Shown: positions 1 through 13,278 of the stretch, piece by piece
Layout: each line of letters opens with the position of its first letter
Position numbering within the stretch: position 1 is the stretch's first letter
Source of the DNA: Myotis daubentonii
Taxonomy: Eukaryota > Chordata > Mammalia > Chiroptera > Vespertilionidae
Direction: 5' to 3'
NCBI RefSeq assembly: GCF_963259705.1
Contig: NC_081840.1
Span: 147,843,549-147,907,548, forward strand
DNA: 64,000 nt
The notes under the pieces: model-generated
What the model was told of the DNA's origin: nothing
The model's input: only the letters and a program-made list of their open reading frames with translations
The model's database searches: none
Program-made: the position numbers and the translations under genes

Positions 1-84
1 AAAGGGAATGGTCTCTTGACATGGTACTGAGGACTGTGTTTGGCTGCCCCACCGCACGTAGGCACACCGCCATGGGGCGGTGGT

Positions 85-290
85 AAAGCAGATGGCGTCT
101 GGACCCCGACTGCCTGCCGCTCACTGTATGGTCTTGGGCAACTTACTTGTTCCTTCTGTGCCTCCCTGAAAACAAGGGTCACAATAACAATACCTCGTTC
201 ATAAGGTTGTTAAGGAGTAAGTGAGCTACTGCTATTATTAAGTGTCCGAATCAGCTCCTGGCTCATAATAATGTTTGTTAAATAGATAAA
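85..290 (+). mobile_element. MIR element
   Basis: CTTGGGCAACTTACTTG, CTGTGCCTCCCTGAAAA and GTTGTTAAGGAGTAAGTGAG follow the MIR consensus. Confidence 0.7.
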
Positions 291-299
291 ATATGAAAA

Positions 300-3200
300 C
301 AAATCAACATCTGCTGCAGAGTGACCGAATGTCCTTTGTACCCAGTACCAATGGCTTAGCACAAGCACAGTGTGTTTGTGCTCCTCATTCTAAACCGAAA
401 CCCTTTTATAGAAGCAGCCCTCTCAGAAAAGGCAGAAGCAAGCCAGGGTCTAATGCCACAAAATAAAATGTTCTGCCCTTAAGACACACAGAGACCCATA
501 AAATACACTGTTAGGCCAAGTCAAAAATCGCCCATCTGGAATGGGAACACTAGGAGAGGCAGAAGCCGGGAATGAGAGCCTGGGGTTGCCACGCGTCTCC
601 AAAGGTGAGATGTTACTCATGTGAAAAACACACCATGCCTTGAAGGATTGATACCGATGAAAACCATCCTCTTCATGTGATGTCACCAGAAAAGAAGAAC
701 TACACAGCCAGCAAATGCACAAGCCAGACTTTTCCATTTGGAAATCAGAGCGAAAGCACGTGGGACAGAAGACATTTAGGTGAAGGCAGAGAGGAGACAG
801 GTGGAGTCCAGTCACAGGGCTGGGTGCCGCTGAGACGGCGTGCAGGGGCGAGGGGGGGTACAGGGAGCTGCTGGGCTTGGGTGGGAGATCGGGGAGCTGT
901 GTGAAAGGGGGAAGGGCGACCTACTGAACAACTGGCTGTCCCTCGATAAGTCCTGACGCTACCCTGCACACAAAGGCATCGAATTGTTGTGGGTGTGGAG
1001 GGGAAATAGGGACCGGAGCAGGGAGTACCCACCCGGCCACAAGCCTACCACCTATACAGTCAGGCTCACCTAAAACATCCTGTTTTTGCCAAAGATCACA
1101 AGCACCTTGAACCCAAGTCTGCACCTAGTGCTATCAAAATATCAAAACATAGACACCTATACATCTGCTCTTCAAAGAATTCAACAGGATTTCCCTGGCT
1201 CTTAGAATGGCAGGGAGGACAACTGCAAAACAGCAATAGCCGTCTCAGGAGGTCGGGCCACAAGCAAGTAGCAGGAGTCTATGTTGAGAGAGAAGAGGTG
1301 AGGTCAGGCAGGACGAAGCAGAATGTGGCTAATTCTACCGCGTGGCTACCCACCGTCACCACTGCTTACAATAAGCACTCTGAATAAAAGACAAGACAGA
1401 TTCAAGGTAAACGTTGGTTTGTTCTGCTTTCAGCTATAGAAGGGTCAGCTCTGGACACTAAAGTTACTGAAAACCACTAAGTGAACACAAAGAATAAAAA
1501 GAAAAGCAACAAATAAGTTTAAAGCAATCTGAATCTCTTTTTTGTTGTTGTTTTAAAAGGCAAGAATGTTAGGGAAACTTCAGGAAGTTGAAAATTACTC
1601 AAATAATTTTTACTTGTTTTATTAAGTTACTAAAAATCCATTTTCCCATTGTAGGCCTAGTCAGCTCAGTAGCTGCAAGCATTTAAAACTTTGTGCCTCT
1701 GTGTAGTCCAGAGTATTTAGCATGGAAGCAAAACAAAAAACAAACAAAAAATTGTCCTTCGGAGATTTTTCTCTCTCCTTTATAGTTAACCTACTTGGTA
1801 TTGTCAGAGTCACATAAAGGAATGTGTAAGAACAAGCCAGGGAGAACTACCAAGCTGCCTAAATGAGAAAAAAAAGCATTTTGTATGCAAAGAGCCATAC
1901 AGGTGGTACCACCATCATTATCAGCAGTAGCAGCAGCAGCACACCACTATTGTCAATCAATATGGTTGTTAATCAATAAGACATTCCAAGGGGGCCCTTC
2001 CAGAAAGTGGTCACGGCAGAAAGAAGACCTTCATCACCACCACCACCCCACGGGCTTTGTGATTAAGAGGAAAGGGCAAGCTGAAGATGACAGCGAAGGC
2101 ACAAAGGTGAAAAGTTATGCGGTGGGGCAAACAGCCCAAAGTGACATGAAAACAAGTGTTCTCCGGGAAATGTAGAGATAATGTTGGCGCCTATAAGCAG
2201 ACAAGCTCCATGAGCTGAAGAAACGGATTTAATGGTTAGGGAAAGAACACTGGCTATGAATGAGCAATGACCCCAGGACAAGGACAACAGCTTCCACACT
2301 GGGCAGTGAGGACCACTCTCAGAGGCACATGTCACATGTGACCACAGCTTGTCACTATCAAGGTGCAACAGGCTGAAGCAGATCTGCAATGTCACAGAGA
2401 ACTGCTGTCTACAGTCTGAACAGAAGAACTGTCACCCTCCCTGTGAACAGAACCTCGGGAGCCCCCTGCCCCTGGGGTGCCCACGACAGCATCACCCCAG
2501 GCAGCAGTCCTGGTTGGTGAGGGTGGGCGCTGCCTGCCTGGAAGAAAGGGGAGGAGAGAATGGCACTTGAACTGTGTTCCACTGGCTTGTGGTTGACAAC
2601 CTAAGTCCACGAGGCTAAATTTCAAGCACTTCATTTGTTATCCTTTTTAGATTATAAGCATCAACTAAAGGTCCCCTTTATACAGACACATATGCACACA
2701 GTGGTGTAACTGGTATGCTCCTCTGCTGGAGACAGAAAGTCTCTACTGGCCATGCATGCGAACGCCTGACTTTATCCACTGAAAATGATCTGCCCTGATC
2801 CCTCAGACCAACAGGCACCACGAAACGTGCATGTCCACCTGAGGGCGAGAACAGGAGTAAGTGGAAACAGTCCGGAGACCTGATGGACCAGGTCAGCCAT
2901 AATGTGGTTTAATAGTGGGAAGTCGCCTCCTCTCTCAGTGGCCATGGCGAGCCCTTATCATTCCTCTGCTCTATAACACTGAGAAGATGTCTATTTAAAA
3001 GTTACTTTAAGGTGATTTGCTTTGAAGAGATAATGGGTCTTTCTAGAAACCCATTATTTTGCTGATCCAAGGACTGGTAACCCTGAGTTCTCCACCAAAA
3101 GTGAACTAGTGACTGATGCCACAGCGCAGATAACTGCTATCAAAACAACAGGGCACAGCTGAGGGACTGGACGAGCTTAACTTGAAACGAGTTTAGGGGC

Positions 3201-3360
3201 TGGCGTACAAATATATGGTAATACTCCAACTTCTCTCTGCCTCTGAAACATACAGAAATATATAGAAAAACCAACCTGTGACAGAAGATGTTGAAAGACG
3301 GCACAAAGTTTTTCAAAGAATCAGAGCAGTGAGAGACGCTGACATTCATTCAATTCTGTC
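300..3360. other. Unique intron sequence
   Basis: No gene or clear mobile element seen. Short CAG/CAC triplet runs lie at 1921-1945 and 2030-2050. Open frames here are short and without recognisable domains. Confidence 0.5.
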
Positions 3361-3364
3361 CTTG

Positions 3365-3425
3365 CTTTGCTCCAATGAGGGGACTGAGGCCCAGGGGGGT
3401 GAAGAGGTCACCCCACGCACGGCAT
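3365..3425 (-). mobile_element. Short MIR fragment
   Basis: AATGAGGGGACTGAGGCCCA and GTGAAGAGGTCACCC resemble the MIR core complement. Confidence 0.45.
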
Positions 3426-3869
3426 AGGGGCGCCTCCAGTCGGAGCATCTGGCCTCTTTCCCTTGCTCTTGTCCCTCCTTTGAGAAGCAGCCGTGGAAAA
3501 GCTGTTTTTGTAGGGAAAAGTGGAGCCACTGACTGACAGAAGGAAGAGAAATGGTGGTTTCAATTCCGGTGACACTACAGCCTCACTGCTACACTCACAC
3601 CTAGGTGAGATTTTTACTCTCAGGTAAAAGAAGTAACCAAGGTTGTTGAGGGAATAGGACTGAGACCCAGTGAGGAGGGCAGGGTACATGGGCTGGACTT
3701 AGCTGACAGGACAGAGAATCAAGAAGGGAGAGAGAAGGGTCCAGAGAGCCCTTTGCATCCACTCAAAACTGAGTGTGCCCACAGCACCCCATTCACCTCG
3801 CCGTGAAGCAGGTATATAGACTCCATCCTGGAAACGGCTGGCGCTCAGGGCCGCCCAGGACAGTGTGTG

Positions 3870-4035
3870 TTTGGCGTATGGGCTCTGGGTCTGAGTCTTA
3901 GCTTGCCTTCTCACGGACTGTGCTAACCTCCCCTGTGCCTCAGTTTCCCATGAAGGAGGGGTAACAGGGTCTTCTTCACAAAGTGAGTGCATCTAGAGTG
4001 CTAAGAGCGGAGCTGGGCATGAGGTAAACACTGTG
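3870..4035 (+). mobile_element. MIR element
   Basis: CCTGTGCCTCAGTTTCCCAT is a clear MIR core. The rest is diverged. Confidence 0.65.
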
Positions 4036-5054
4036 TTTCACAAACGAAGGCACTGGTTACCTCCACAGCTTCAAGTCCACAGCCCGGGAGGTGGCTACAC
4101 ATGAGCACCCGGTATAATCACTGGGAGGCACCACTGCACACAACTCACACTCACACATCCTCTTTTCTCTGAAAAGGTTAAGCTTTCCATCTGAAAAACA
4201 ATTCGGTTTTTTCTTTAAAAAAATAAAAAAAAAAGCTTTGTTTTTCCTTATTAGAAATCTTAACTCATGTCAAACATTTAGAAAATATAAGTTAACTTAA
4301 TATAAAATATTAAAACATAATAATAATAAATATAAAAATAAAACTTACATAAAAATTACCTGATGTTGCCACCCAGAAAACTTTAACAAAGATCATTTTC
4401 TGCCCATTTTTTTTGAAAATGTATACACATACTATATACATTTATTTTTTAAAGAAACTCACAAACCTGTGACATTTCATCTCCTAGTTTTCACTCATTA
4501 TACTGTGAATATTTTCTCTTATTGATTATGCCTTATGACACCATTTTTAATGGTTGCACTGTTTGGTCATGCTATAATTTCATGTACCACTTGTTAGCAT
4601 ATATTGACAAGACTTGACCTCTGCCTTCCTATTCTCACCTTCTGCATATCCCCACAAAACAAAAGCATTACAATTAAAAGCTTTTGATGACGACCTCCCC
4701 CCCCACACACAAACAGGGTTTCTCCCTTAAATTGCTCCCCGTTCAGCTGAGCCCAGTGCTCAGAAAGGGGCTTCTAGAACAGCCTCTCCATGGAGGGGCT
4801 GGGTAGGAGATTAGGGAAAGGCAGTTACTGTGGCCAAGCCAGCAGAGCTTCCCAGCTCCAGGAATGCCTGACCTTCCTTAGGGCTTTGATCTCGCAGCCT
4901 CCTCCTGCCTGGCGCTAACTGGCCAGGGCGGCTGCTGTGGGGGAAGGAAGGGGGGAGGGGAGTGGAGCCAGCGTGAAGGACCCACAACTGGGCAGTGCGC
5001 CAAGTGCCTGCACCACTCCGAATGCCCAGCTGAGAGAGTCTTAGACTCACCTAC

Positions 5055-5352
5055 CAACTCCCCATTTTAGAGGAGAGTTAAGACTCAGGAAGATAACAGG
5101 ACTTAATTAGTACTTGTGAAACACAACTTAATATTAGCAATGATAACAGCCACAATTACCATCACTACCAGTTGGAACATTGACCATGCACCAAGTACCA
5201 TGCTAAACAACTGTTTGGTCCCAGCAACAACCTTAAGAGATTGCTATAATTATCCCCATTTTAGGATGAGGCTGAGAAAGACTAAATGAGCTGCCCAAGA
5301 TTCCACAGCTCGAAAGATAGGGGCAGGAATCAAACCCAGATCTGTCGGACCC
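5055..5352 (-). mobile_element. MIR element(s)
   Basis: CCCCATTTTAGGATGAGGCT, CTGCCCAAGATTCCACAGCT and GGAATCAAACCCAGATCTG are the MIR complement. A second, shorter piece lies at 5055-5115. Confidence 0.7.
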
Positions 5353-7041
5353 GGAACAAGCATGTTAGAAGAGTGGCTGATGATTTTTATTGTCATTGAT
5401 TTTTCAAAGATGAGCTTATTGGCATTCACGGCTAATTTAGAAGGTGGCAAAGAATTCATGCTTTCATCTCTCCAGTCCCATTTTTACAAAGCTACATTTC
5501 TGCATTTGTTAAACAATGACATAAAAATACTCAACAGATCAATTTACTGGTAGTCAAACTCCGCATATTTTCTATGAGAATGGTTTTGATCCGGCCTGAG
5601 TGTAAAGTTTAGGCTTACCGTGCAACTGTTACCCACAATGCTATACTGTAGCTGAACTTGCAGGAAGGTGAAGCTTGATAAGACACTGTGCCTCCAATGA
5701 ATGACAAATGGCATTTCTTCTAAATTTCTCTGGGAGGCCACTTCAGGATTGGAGAGGCCTCAGGCCAAGGACTCTCCCAAGCACATAATTACAGTGCTTC
5801 TCTTAGATGATTATCAGGTGGAAGACAATTTTTTCAAATTGTTTACTTATTTTCTTCAAGGCAGAGTCTCTTCTCAGAATGACTCATGTGAGCAATTTAA
5901 ACAGCTGTGGCAGGAGATGGCCACTGCTGCCTGGTTTAGTGGGTGAATGTGCTGAATCGTGTGAGTTAATTAGATCAATCTCGACTCATTTTCTTTAATG
6001 AGACAGTAAAACAACATCCACCAACCTGTTTTCGGGGTTTGGTTTTTTTTTACATACACTTGCTGTCTCAGTCTAATCTGTTCTTGAGCTTCTTTTTGAC
6101 TGAAGCAAAAACTGTTGTTGTTTTTCAAACACGTGAGAAAAGCCACACTTGATGTCATGTGGTTTGAATCAAATGCATTCAAGTAACCAAAGGAAACAAA
6201 AATAAAATTGAAAAAAGAGGATTTCATTACTCAATTTCTCTGCCTTCTCATTGGTCAACTATGTAGATTATAGATGCAAACGATGCAGAAAGGTGGGCTC
6301 CCCAGTCTTGCTGGTTTATTGCTTTCACCTTCTGGAATACTGTATGGATACATGGTAAGATGATTCTTCTCCTTCCTGCTCCCATCTCTCCTAAGTGTGC
6401 CTGTGGAATTTTGAGGTCTAAAGGCCAAGGGGAAATGCTGTGATCACAACCCTGTGTGTGGAGGTGAAGGCAAACTCCCACATTCAGATGAAAGCCCAAA
6501 CGCCAGGTTACCGAAAATCACACACTGCGGAGAAAAGCAAGACTCTGGGTTTCTAAATCATTTGTCTTTGTTTCCTTTGGGGAACTTTTCTTTCCTTTCA
6601 TTTAGAATAGACTTTATTTCTATTCTTGATCTTCTTTGAATGCATATACTGAAGTTTTGTTTTAATTAAGAGCTGAGGACATGACTGATTCTTATCTATT
6701 TTCACTCAGGAAATTTGGGTCTCCTTTAAATATATGATAGGGCTCAGATTTATAGTGCTCTACATGTCATTTTAGAATATTACAGTCATGTTCAAAATGA
6801 CAGTGAGAAATACCCATACAAGAAAAAAAATCCCCCTGTAATGCAAAAAAAATAAATAAAAATTCAAATGCTCAATAAAAGGTCTTAAAGTCCTTCCAAC
6901 ATGGCCTTTTTGGGATTATGTTGACTGGTGTTGGTTCATTTGACAGTAGCCTTCATTACAAATAAAAAACCATGCATGTATTTGTGCTCTTGGCAGCCTC
7001 AAATCTTGCCTATAAAAGAGCCTAAAAGTTTGACTTACTAA

Positions 7042-8531
7042 GTAGTTCTCAGACTTTTGGTTTCAAGATACCTTTACTCTTAAAAATTACTGAGGACCCA
7101 AAGAGCTTTTATTTATGTGGATTTTGCATATCGATATTTACTGTATTAGGAATTAAAACTGAGAACATTTAAAAATATTAATTTGTCTATAAAAACAATA
7201 GTAAATACATTACATGTGAACATAAATAACACATTTTTGTGGAAAATAAGTGGCACTGTTTTACATTTTTGAAAAACCCTTTAACATCTGGCTTAATAAA
7301 AAACAGCTTCATTCTTGTATCTGCTTCTGTATAAAATCTGTGGTGATATGTTGTCTTGGTTCAAGTATATGTAGAAAATCTAGCCTCACAAGATATGTAG
7401 TTGAAAAAGAATTATTTTAGTAGCCTTTTTAGATCATTGTGAATATTCTCCTTTAATACGACACTGGACAAATGATGGTTTCTTAAAGGTTAGCTGAAAA
7501 TGGAATTTGAAATCATACCAGTGAACTTTTCCTATTCTGTTACATTAAAATCCATTAGTCTGCCTTGCATCCTGAATAATCCTTTCACCTATGTATGATT
7601 TTGTAACTGATCATTGGGAGAATGTTGGTTTAGCAGAGGTCCTCAAACTTTTTAAGCAGGGGGCCAGTTCACTTTCCCTCAGACATTCCACACATGCGCA
7701 CTGCGGCCCGGGACGAGTCGGCTGCTAAGCAGGACAGGCAGCGGCGGCAAAAACACCCGGCGGGCCGGATAAATGTTTTCGGAGGGCCGCATGTGGCCCG
7801 CGGGCCGTAGTTTGAGGACCCCTGATTTACTGAGTGATGCAGATCTCCCAGATATTGACACATTTCATTATACAAAATCAAAGTCACATTTGTCAGTACC
7901 ACCAAAGCTCTCATCAGACGAGTCTTTAAGGATTCAAGCTCAAGCTTATGGTGAAGGATATAAGATTTCCTAAAATCTAATTTTTACTTGCAAGTCTGAA
8001 TTTTATCATTGGTAACAAATATAACTGTTTTCCTGAAAGTGACAGGCACTTTGTAGTTTTGATAAAAAGTCTACCAAATAACCAACTCTGAATAGCCATG
8101 TTTGACCCATCGCCCATTCTGTAAAGTAAAAACTCAATCATACAAGTGTTCTCCTTGAGACAGCCATAGCAATTCACTACACAGCAAAGCACTTCTCATT
8201 TCACCACCAGAAAAAAGACACGTTGACTCAAAAGCCTACTTTTAACAAAATTAATAATTTTACCAAGTTATAAACACCTCTTTCAAGTAACTAGCATTTT
8301 TCAACCCCGCACGAGGTAGTAAAAAATGACTACTAGTACAGTTGGTGACACTACCTTGTTTTGTGCTGTTATTCACCATTGCTTTCATACCACCAACACA
8401 AATGTCAACACAATGAAAATGGCAAAAAAAACAACAACTTAATATTATCATGAAAACAGTTTTGATCTCATGGACCCTCCCTAAAGTGTCTGAGGATCCA
8501 GGGGTTCCAAAAGTATACTTTGAGAACCTAG
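7042..8531. mobile_element. Old hAT (Charlie-type) DNA transposon, interrupted
   Basis: The left end (TAGTTCTCAGACTTTTGG) and right end (TACTTTGAGAACC) are decayed inverted termini of a hAT element. The flanks carry a target duplication TTACTAA at 7035-7041 and 8532-8538. The interior resembles the Charlie type, with phrases such as TGAGGACCCAAAGAGC near the left end. It carries a younger hAT insertion at 7634-7824. Open frames across it have no intact transposase. Confidence 0.75.
7634..7824. mobile_element. Non-autonomous hAT element inside the older hAT
   Basis: 191 bp with inverted ends CAGAGGTCCTCAAACT and AGTTTGAGGACCCCTG. The CpG-rich interior (many CG, GGCCCGCGGGCC) suggests it is younger than its surroundings. 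The flanking 8 bp are no longer a clean duplication. Confidence 0.8.
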
Positions 8532-8924
8532 TTACTAAACCAATCCTGCTGATACTAACCCACTCAACTAAAGGAGCTGGTTTATTTTTGCTCTGGGTGC
8601 AGAACAGAGATATGAAAGCACAATACAAGCATGCCCTAGTAGTTTGGGCATTACAAGGTAACCACTGCCCTTTTCTCACCTTCTGAACCAGCTGTTCCAA
8701 ATAACCTTGATAACATTTTCTGGCCAATCCTGAAAGACTGACTTCTAATAGTTACAAATGCTCCTCCAAAATATAGGAGCTGATGACTGTTAGACAAAGG
8801 AGGATAGCCCCTTGCCTGCACTGTGCTATAATCATTTCTCATGCCTCCCTCATTTTCCTTGATCCACCACATGTTTATTGCACCTTTAATCTTGTTTGCT
8901 ATTATTAGCATTTAAGGCTATAAA

Positions 8925-9094
8925 TTTCTCTCTAAGTATCCTTTTGGCTTCAAATGACTGGTTTTGACATGTAAACGTTTTATTACCATTTAGTCCCAAG
9001 TATTTTCTTTGACCTTTGAGACATTTAGAAGAGTTTTCTTTCTTGATAAGATATAGCTGTCTTCTTCTAAATCAATGGCTTTGTGATCACAGAA
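8925..9094 (-). mobile_element. Old LINE-1 ORF2 fragment, left part
   Basis: T-rich strand resembling the complement of L1 ORF2. It is cut off by a Helitron at 9095 and appears to resume at 9533. Identity is judged from memory of old L1 sequence. Confidence 0.5.
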
Positions 9095-9532
9095 TCTATA
9101 TAATAAAAGCCTAAGCGACCATTATCACAGAACGACCAGAACAACTGGTTGCTATGATGCGTACTGACCACCGGGGAACAGCTGCTCAATGCAGGAGCTG
9201 CCCCCTGGTGGTCAGTGTGCTCCCATAGGGGGAGCGCCACTCAGCCAGAAGCCAGGCTCACAGCTGGCGAGCTCAGCGGGAGCCTCTCACGCCACTGCAG
9301 CAGCGCTAAGGAGCAGTGAGCCCAGCAGTCAGGAGCAGCGAGCAGGCAGGTGGTAAGGAGCGAGGGGTCCCGACTGCGAGAGGGATGTCCTGGGGATCAG
9401 GCCTAAGCCAGCAGGCAGACATCCCCTGAGGGGTCCCAGACTGTGAGAGGGCACAGGCTGGGCTGAGAGATCCCCTCTCCCCCCCCCCCCCCCCAAACAC
9501 CAGTACAGGAATTTCGTGCACCAGGCCTCTAG
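9095..9532 (+). mobile_element. HeliBat-type non-autonomous Helitron
   Basis: Begins with TCTATATAATAAAAGC after an A and ends with GGCCTCTAG before a T, which is the A/T insertion rule of Helitrons. A 3' hairpin-forming stretch (AGGAATTTCGTGCAC) lies just before the CTAG. An internal inverted pair, CTGACCACC near 9165 and GGTGGTCAG near 9208, is present. A C-run lies at 9477-9494. It is 438 bp long. Confidence 0.9.
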
Positions 9533-10010
9533 TAGTCATATAATAACTAAATGCACTGAAGTTTATAATGCTTGACTTCTGGCCCAATATTTTCCATCTT
9601 AGAGTTGTTGGAAACAGCAACCCACATAATCCATTTGATCAACCTTGTTCATTTGTGTTGTTCAGATAGTCTATAGCATAGTTATTTTAGGGTGAGAGGG
9701 GGAGTATCTAGTGATTTATCAATTAGTAAGATATGTTGAACTCTCTAACTATATAGAGGGGAGATTTGTCTATATTTGCTGTGGTTCTGTCAATTTTTCC
9801 CTTATAGACTTTGAAGCTATATTATTATAACAATAACAGTTTAGAATGGTATTTTCCTTTGTCTGATATTATCATAGTTCCATCAGCTTATTCTGAGTTG
9901 ATCTTTGCATATAGTATCTCTTTCATACTTTAACTTTCATGATTTTCCTTTATTTTGGTCTCTCCATATGTTTTCAGGAAAGTTTCTTCAGATCTTTCCT
10001 CCCTTTCATT
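9533..10010 (-). mobile_element. Old LINE-1 ORF2 fragment, right part
   Basis: Continues the antisense L1-like sequence after the Helitron, for example GGCCCAATATTTTCCATC and TTTGTCTGATATTATC, which resemble the complement of L1 ORF2. Strongly decayed. Confidence 0.5.
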
Positions 10011-10326
10011 AATACCTCCTTCAGCTAACTCCAATCTGCTGTTAAACCCATCTTAGTTTTTCACTTCATTTTTATTCTTTCTAGAAAATCTGTTTCTTTT
10101 TCAAAACTGTGTCATTTTTTTTACTATTCCAGAGAAAAGCTTTAATGAGATTTCTGCATCTCAGCAGAGGACCCACTTATTTAAATGCCACACAACATTC
10201 AATACTACAGAATTCCTTGATATGTGTCATCATTTTCTAATAGACTCTTTATGTTTACTCATATTTTTCAATTCCCTTTTCTATTTCTTAGACATTAAAT
10301 TAAGTGCGTAACAATTCTATTTTCTA

Positions 10327-10478
10327 AAACTGCACAGTCTAATATAGTAGTCACTAGCTATATGGTACTTAAACTTAAATAAAATTAAAAATTCAGTTTC
10401 TCGCTTGCACCAGGGAAGTGCTCAAGAGCCACACGCAGGTAGTACATTGGATAATACAAATGGCAACAGTGATGTAAA
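10327..10478. mobile_element. Possible old hAT (MER58-like) fragment
   Basis: The phrases CAGTCTAATATAGTAG, CACTAGCTATATGG and AAAATTCAGTTTCTC resemble an old mammalian hAT-Charlie repeat. Ends are not clear. Confidence 0.35.
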
Positions 10479-10479
10479 G

Positions 10480-11170
10480 GCTCTGGTGTCTGACTCTACT
10501 GCATCTGCTGACAGTGGCTCATGGGACCATGTTTCCTTGTGTGTGTGTGATTTTCTTTCTTTCTTTTTTGCTTTATTATGACTGCTCATCTCTTGTAAGC
10601 TTATAAATGGAAATTCTTTGAGGTCTGTATTGAAAGTAAGTGCTTCCAGAGGGGATCTGCTTCGCCTCTGCCATATGCTGAGAAGCACTGCCAAAGTAGG
10701 ACTCTCATACAGAAAACCCTCGGTCTGAGTCTTTGAGTCCGCTGGATGGTGTGGAAGCGGGTGCACACCTGAGGGAAAGCAAGCTGCCCTTTCAATTCTC
10801 AGGAGAGCGTTTTCCTCTTCTCGTCAGTGCCAATTTCCCTGGGAAAGCGAGTTTATTTCTAGTTCACCTTTACACGGAAGATTCTTCAGCCTTTGCGACC
10901 CAGCTTCTCGCTGGGGTTGGGGTTTTTCTCCTATTAGACTCTACTCTTTGTCCCGTGCACCCTGCAAGATGTAAACTGAAGCTTGATTCACTGATTCAAC
11001 AAAAGCCAGCGTCCGTGGGCTATTTTCATCACCGAGTTCCCGCTTTTAGTTGCTGACTGGCTCTGACTATCCCATACTTTCTAGTCAGCTCATGAATGCA
11101 TTCAAAATACTTATTTGGAAAAAAAATTTTTTTTTACAGGTTGGATAGGTATGTGCATGTTTATGTATCT
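10480..11170. other. Unique intron sequence
   Basis: No element recognised. Overlapping opposite-strand open frames (10422-10766 minus, 10733-11056 plus) show no known domain. Confidence 0.45.
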
Positions 11171-11175
11171 ATATA

Positions 11176-11299
11176 GGGTGGTTCAAAAGTAGGTGTACAG
11201 TTTTTAGTACATGAAATAAGAGTTTATTCTTGTATTATTATTTCTTAATTTTGTATTATTTTCCATACAAACAACTGTAAACCTACTTTTGACCCACCC
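11176..11299. mobile_element. Mariner-type miniature element
   Basis: 124 bp with 25-bp inverted ends: GGGTGGTTCAAAAGTAGG at the left and CCTACTTTTGACCCACCC at the right. It is preceded by TA. The A/T-rich core has no coding capacity. Family placement (Tc1/mariner) is from terminus style. Confidence 0.8.
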
Positions 11300-11646
11300 T
11301 GTTTTATGAATATGTACATATTTGAGTATATATGAGTGTTTGTGTAAATAAAGTATATATCTGTAATTTTAGCTTATTTCAGCAGAAGGGCTGGTTAGAG
11401 TATTTCATCAAGCATGATGCCAGAATTAGAAGACCACATCAACTGTCAGGTGCCTACTATCAGTTTTAAATCTAAAGTTAATAATCAAAGCTACAATTTA
11501 GGCAATATATTAACTTAACACTTATCAAACACTGTATTTTAGAAACTCTGAAAACAAAGAACCCTACACACTAAGATTTGTCCTTTCAGAGTAACAGGCA
11601 AAGGAAGATTCAAACATAGGTTTGCCTGACATAAAAAAATTTTCTT

Positions 11647-11866
11647 GCCCTAACCGGTTTGGCTCAGTGGATAGAGCATCGGCCTGCAGACTGAAAGGTC
11701 CCAGGTTCGATTCCAGTCAAGGGCATGTACCTGGGTTGCGGGCACATACCCAGTGGGGTGTGTGCAGGAGGCAGCTGATCGATGTTTCTCTCTCATTGAT
11801 GTTTCTAACTCTCTGTTCCTCTCCCTTCCTCTCTGTAAAAAATCAATAAAATATATTTAAAAAAAT
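11647..11866 (+). mobile_element. Ves SINE, full length
   Basis: tRNA-derived head (GCCCTAACCGGTTTGGCTC with A and B box regions; B box GGTTCGATTCC), then the Ves body (GGAGGCAGCTGATCGATG), a pyrimidine-rich section and an A-rich tail. Flanked by AAAAAAATTTT-type target repeats. Confidence 0.92.
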
Positions 11867-12564
11867 GTTAAAAAAATTTTTTTTTCTCTTAGTAAAATAG
11901 TATAGTATCATTACTCTAATTTACATGAAGTAACTGAGGTTCTAGTCTACAACGTACACGTTATATGAATGAAACCCGCAGGGCCAAATGTCTCCCAGTT
12001 TGCAGAACTTTCCTCGTGTATGGACAGTAAAATAGGATATACAGTATGTAATATGTAACACCCCCCCCCCCGGAGTCTAGGGCAGCACCCCTTAATCAGA
12101 TACATGAGCATTATTTCGGCAAAACTCAATAGCAGGCACATCAGTGCAGTGAATAAAGGCCATGATTTAAAGTCTCACATCAATCACTGGCCACCAAATA
12201 AGCTCTGAAAACAGTTTCAGATTTCAGAGCTTTTTTTGGATTTCCACATTCTTTTATCCACAAGCAATCTGTCCAGAGTCCAACCTGGACCTAGGACTAA
12301 AGCTCTGGTTTTCGACAACACTCCTTTCCAGGCATCACCAGATCAGTCCTAGATACTTTAATGTGGTCCCAATGGTACCAACCTATGGGAAACTTTATTT
12401 TTGACTTGTTACATCTGAAATGAATTCTCTACTGAAATGAATTCTCTAATCATGTAGAATGTAGCACTTCTCAATTTAGGATTTTCATACACCGATGTGT
12501 TTTCCCATCATAAACTAGCAGTTATTTTTCTCTGGACTAATGCACTGAGCTTACTAGTATGCAT

Positions 12565-12649
12565 TGTATGTGCCCTCTCCAGGAATCCAACCTGCAACCT
12601 TTTGGTGTACAGGACAATACTCCAACCAACTGAGCCAACCGGCCAGGGT
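12565..12649 (-). mobile_element. Ves SINE fragment (tRNA head)
   Basis: Reverse complement of the tRNA-like head: ends CTGAGCCAACCGGCCAGGG on the plus strand. The body is missing. Confidence 0.8.
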
Positions 12650-13278
12650 CACACATTATCATTTTTAAGTTTCCCACTGTTACAGGTGAAATGTTTAGTG
12701 TTTTAGAATTTATTTGATAAACTAGTGAAAATTTATGGAAGTTCAGCAGGTATGTACGTATTAGTGATAGCTCAGAATTTTGCAGCTTATGGGCCTTCCA
12801 GAAAAATCATTTGTTTGCTGCGTACTACCACACCACCTTAGAATTTTTTTTTTAAGCACATGAGTTTGCAAAATAGTTTAATAGTCCAACATTGGAAACA
12901 ACTGGCCCACAACAGATGGTTTAATGCAGCAGTCTGGGTGTACAGTCCTACCATCAGAGAAGAGAAGCCAGGGCTCGCCTGGGACTTCAATTTCATGTAA
13001 TCCCCAAAGGTGATTAAAGCCATTATGATTTACCTATGAGGCAATCCCAAATGTATTGTGTTGTATTATTTATAGCTCTAAATTTAAAAAGTTACTAGTC
13101 GTAACAGTGTTAACACTAATCATATTTACTACCAAAACCCACAAAAACTTCCCAAAAATCTGCCAATTTTAAATGTTTAAGTACTTAGATGGACATGAGA
13201 CCACTTTTACTGGATTGGGGTAGCTTTTTGTTTGTTTCAGGAAATAGTCCTGTTACAGTTTAGTGATTGTTGTTGTTG

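Noticed and set aside
8260..8727. 155-codon minus-strand frame
   Set aside because: Mostly inside the decayed hAT element; not a transposase remnant that I can recognise.
11650..11725. tRNA gene-like head with A and B boxes
   Set aside because: It is the tRNA-derived head of a Ves SINE, with body and A-rich tail, not a functional tRNA gene.
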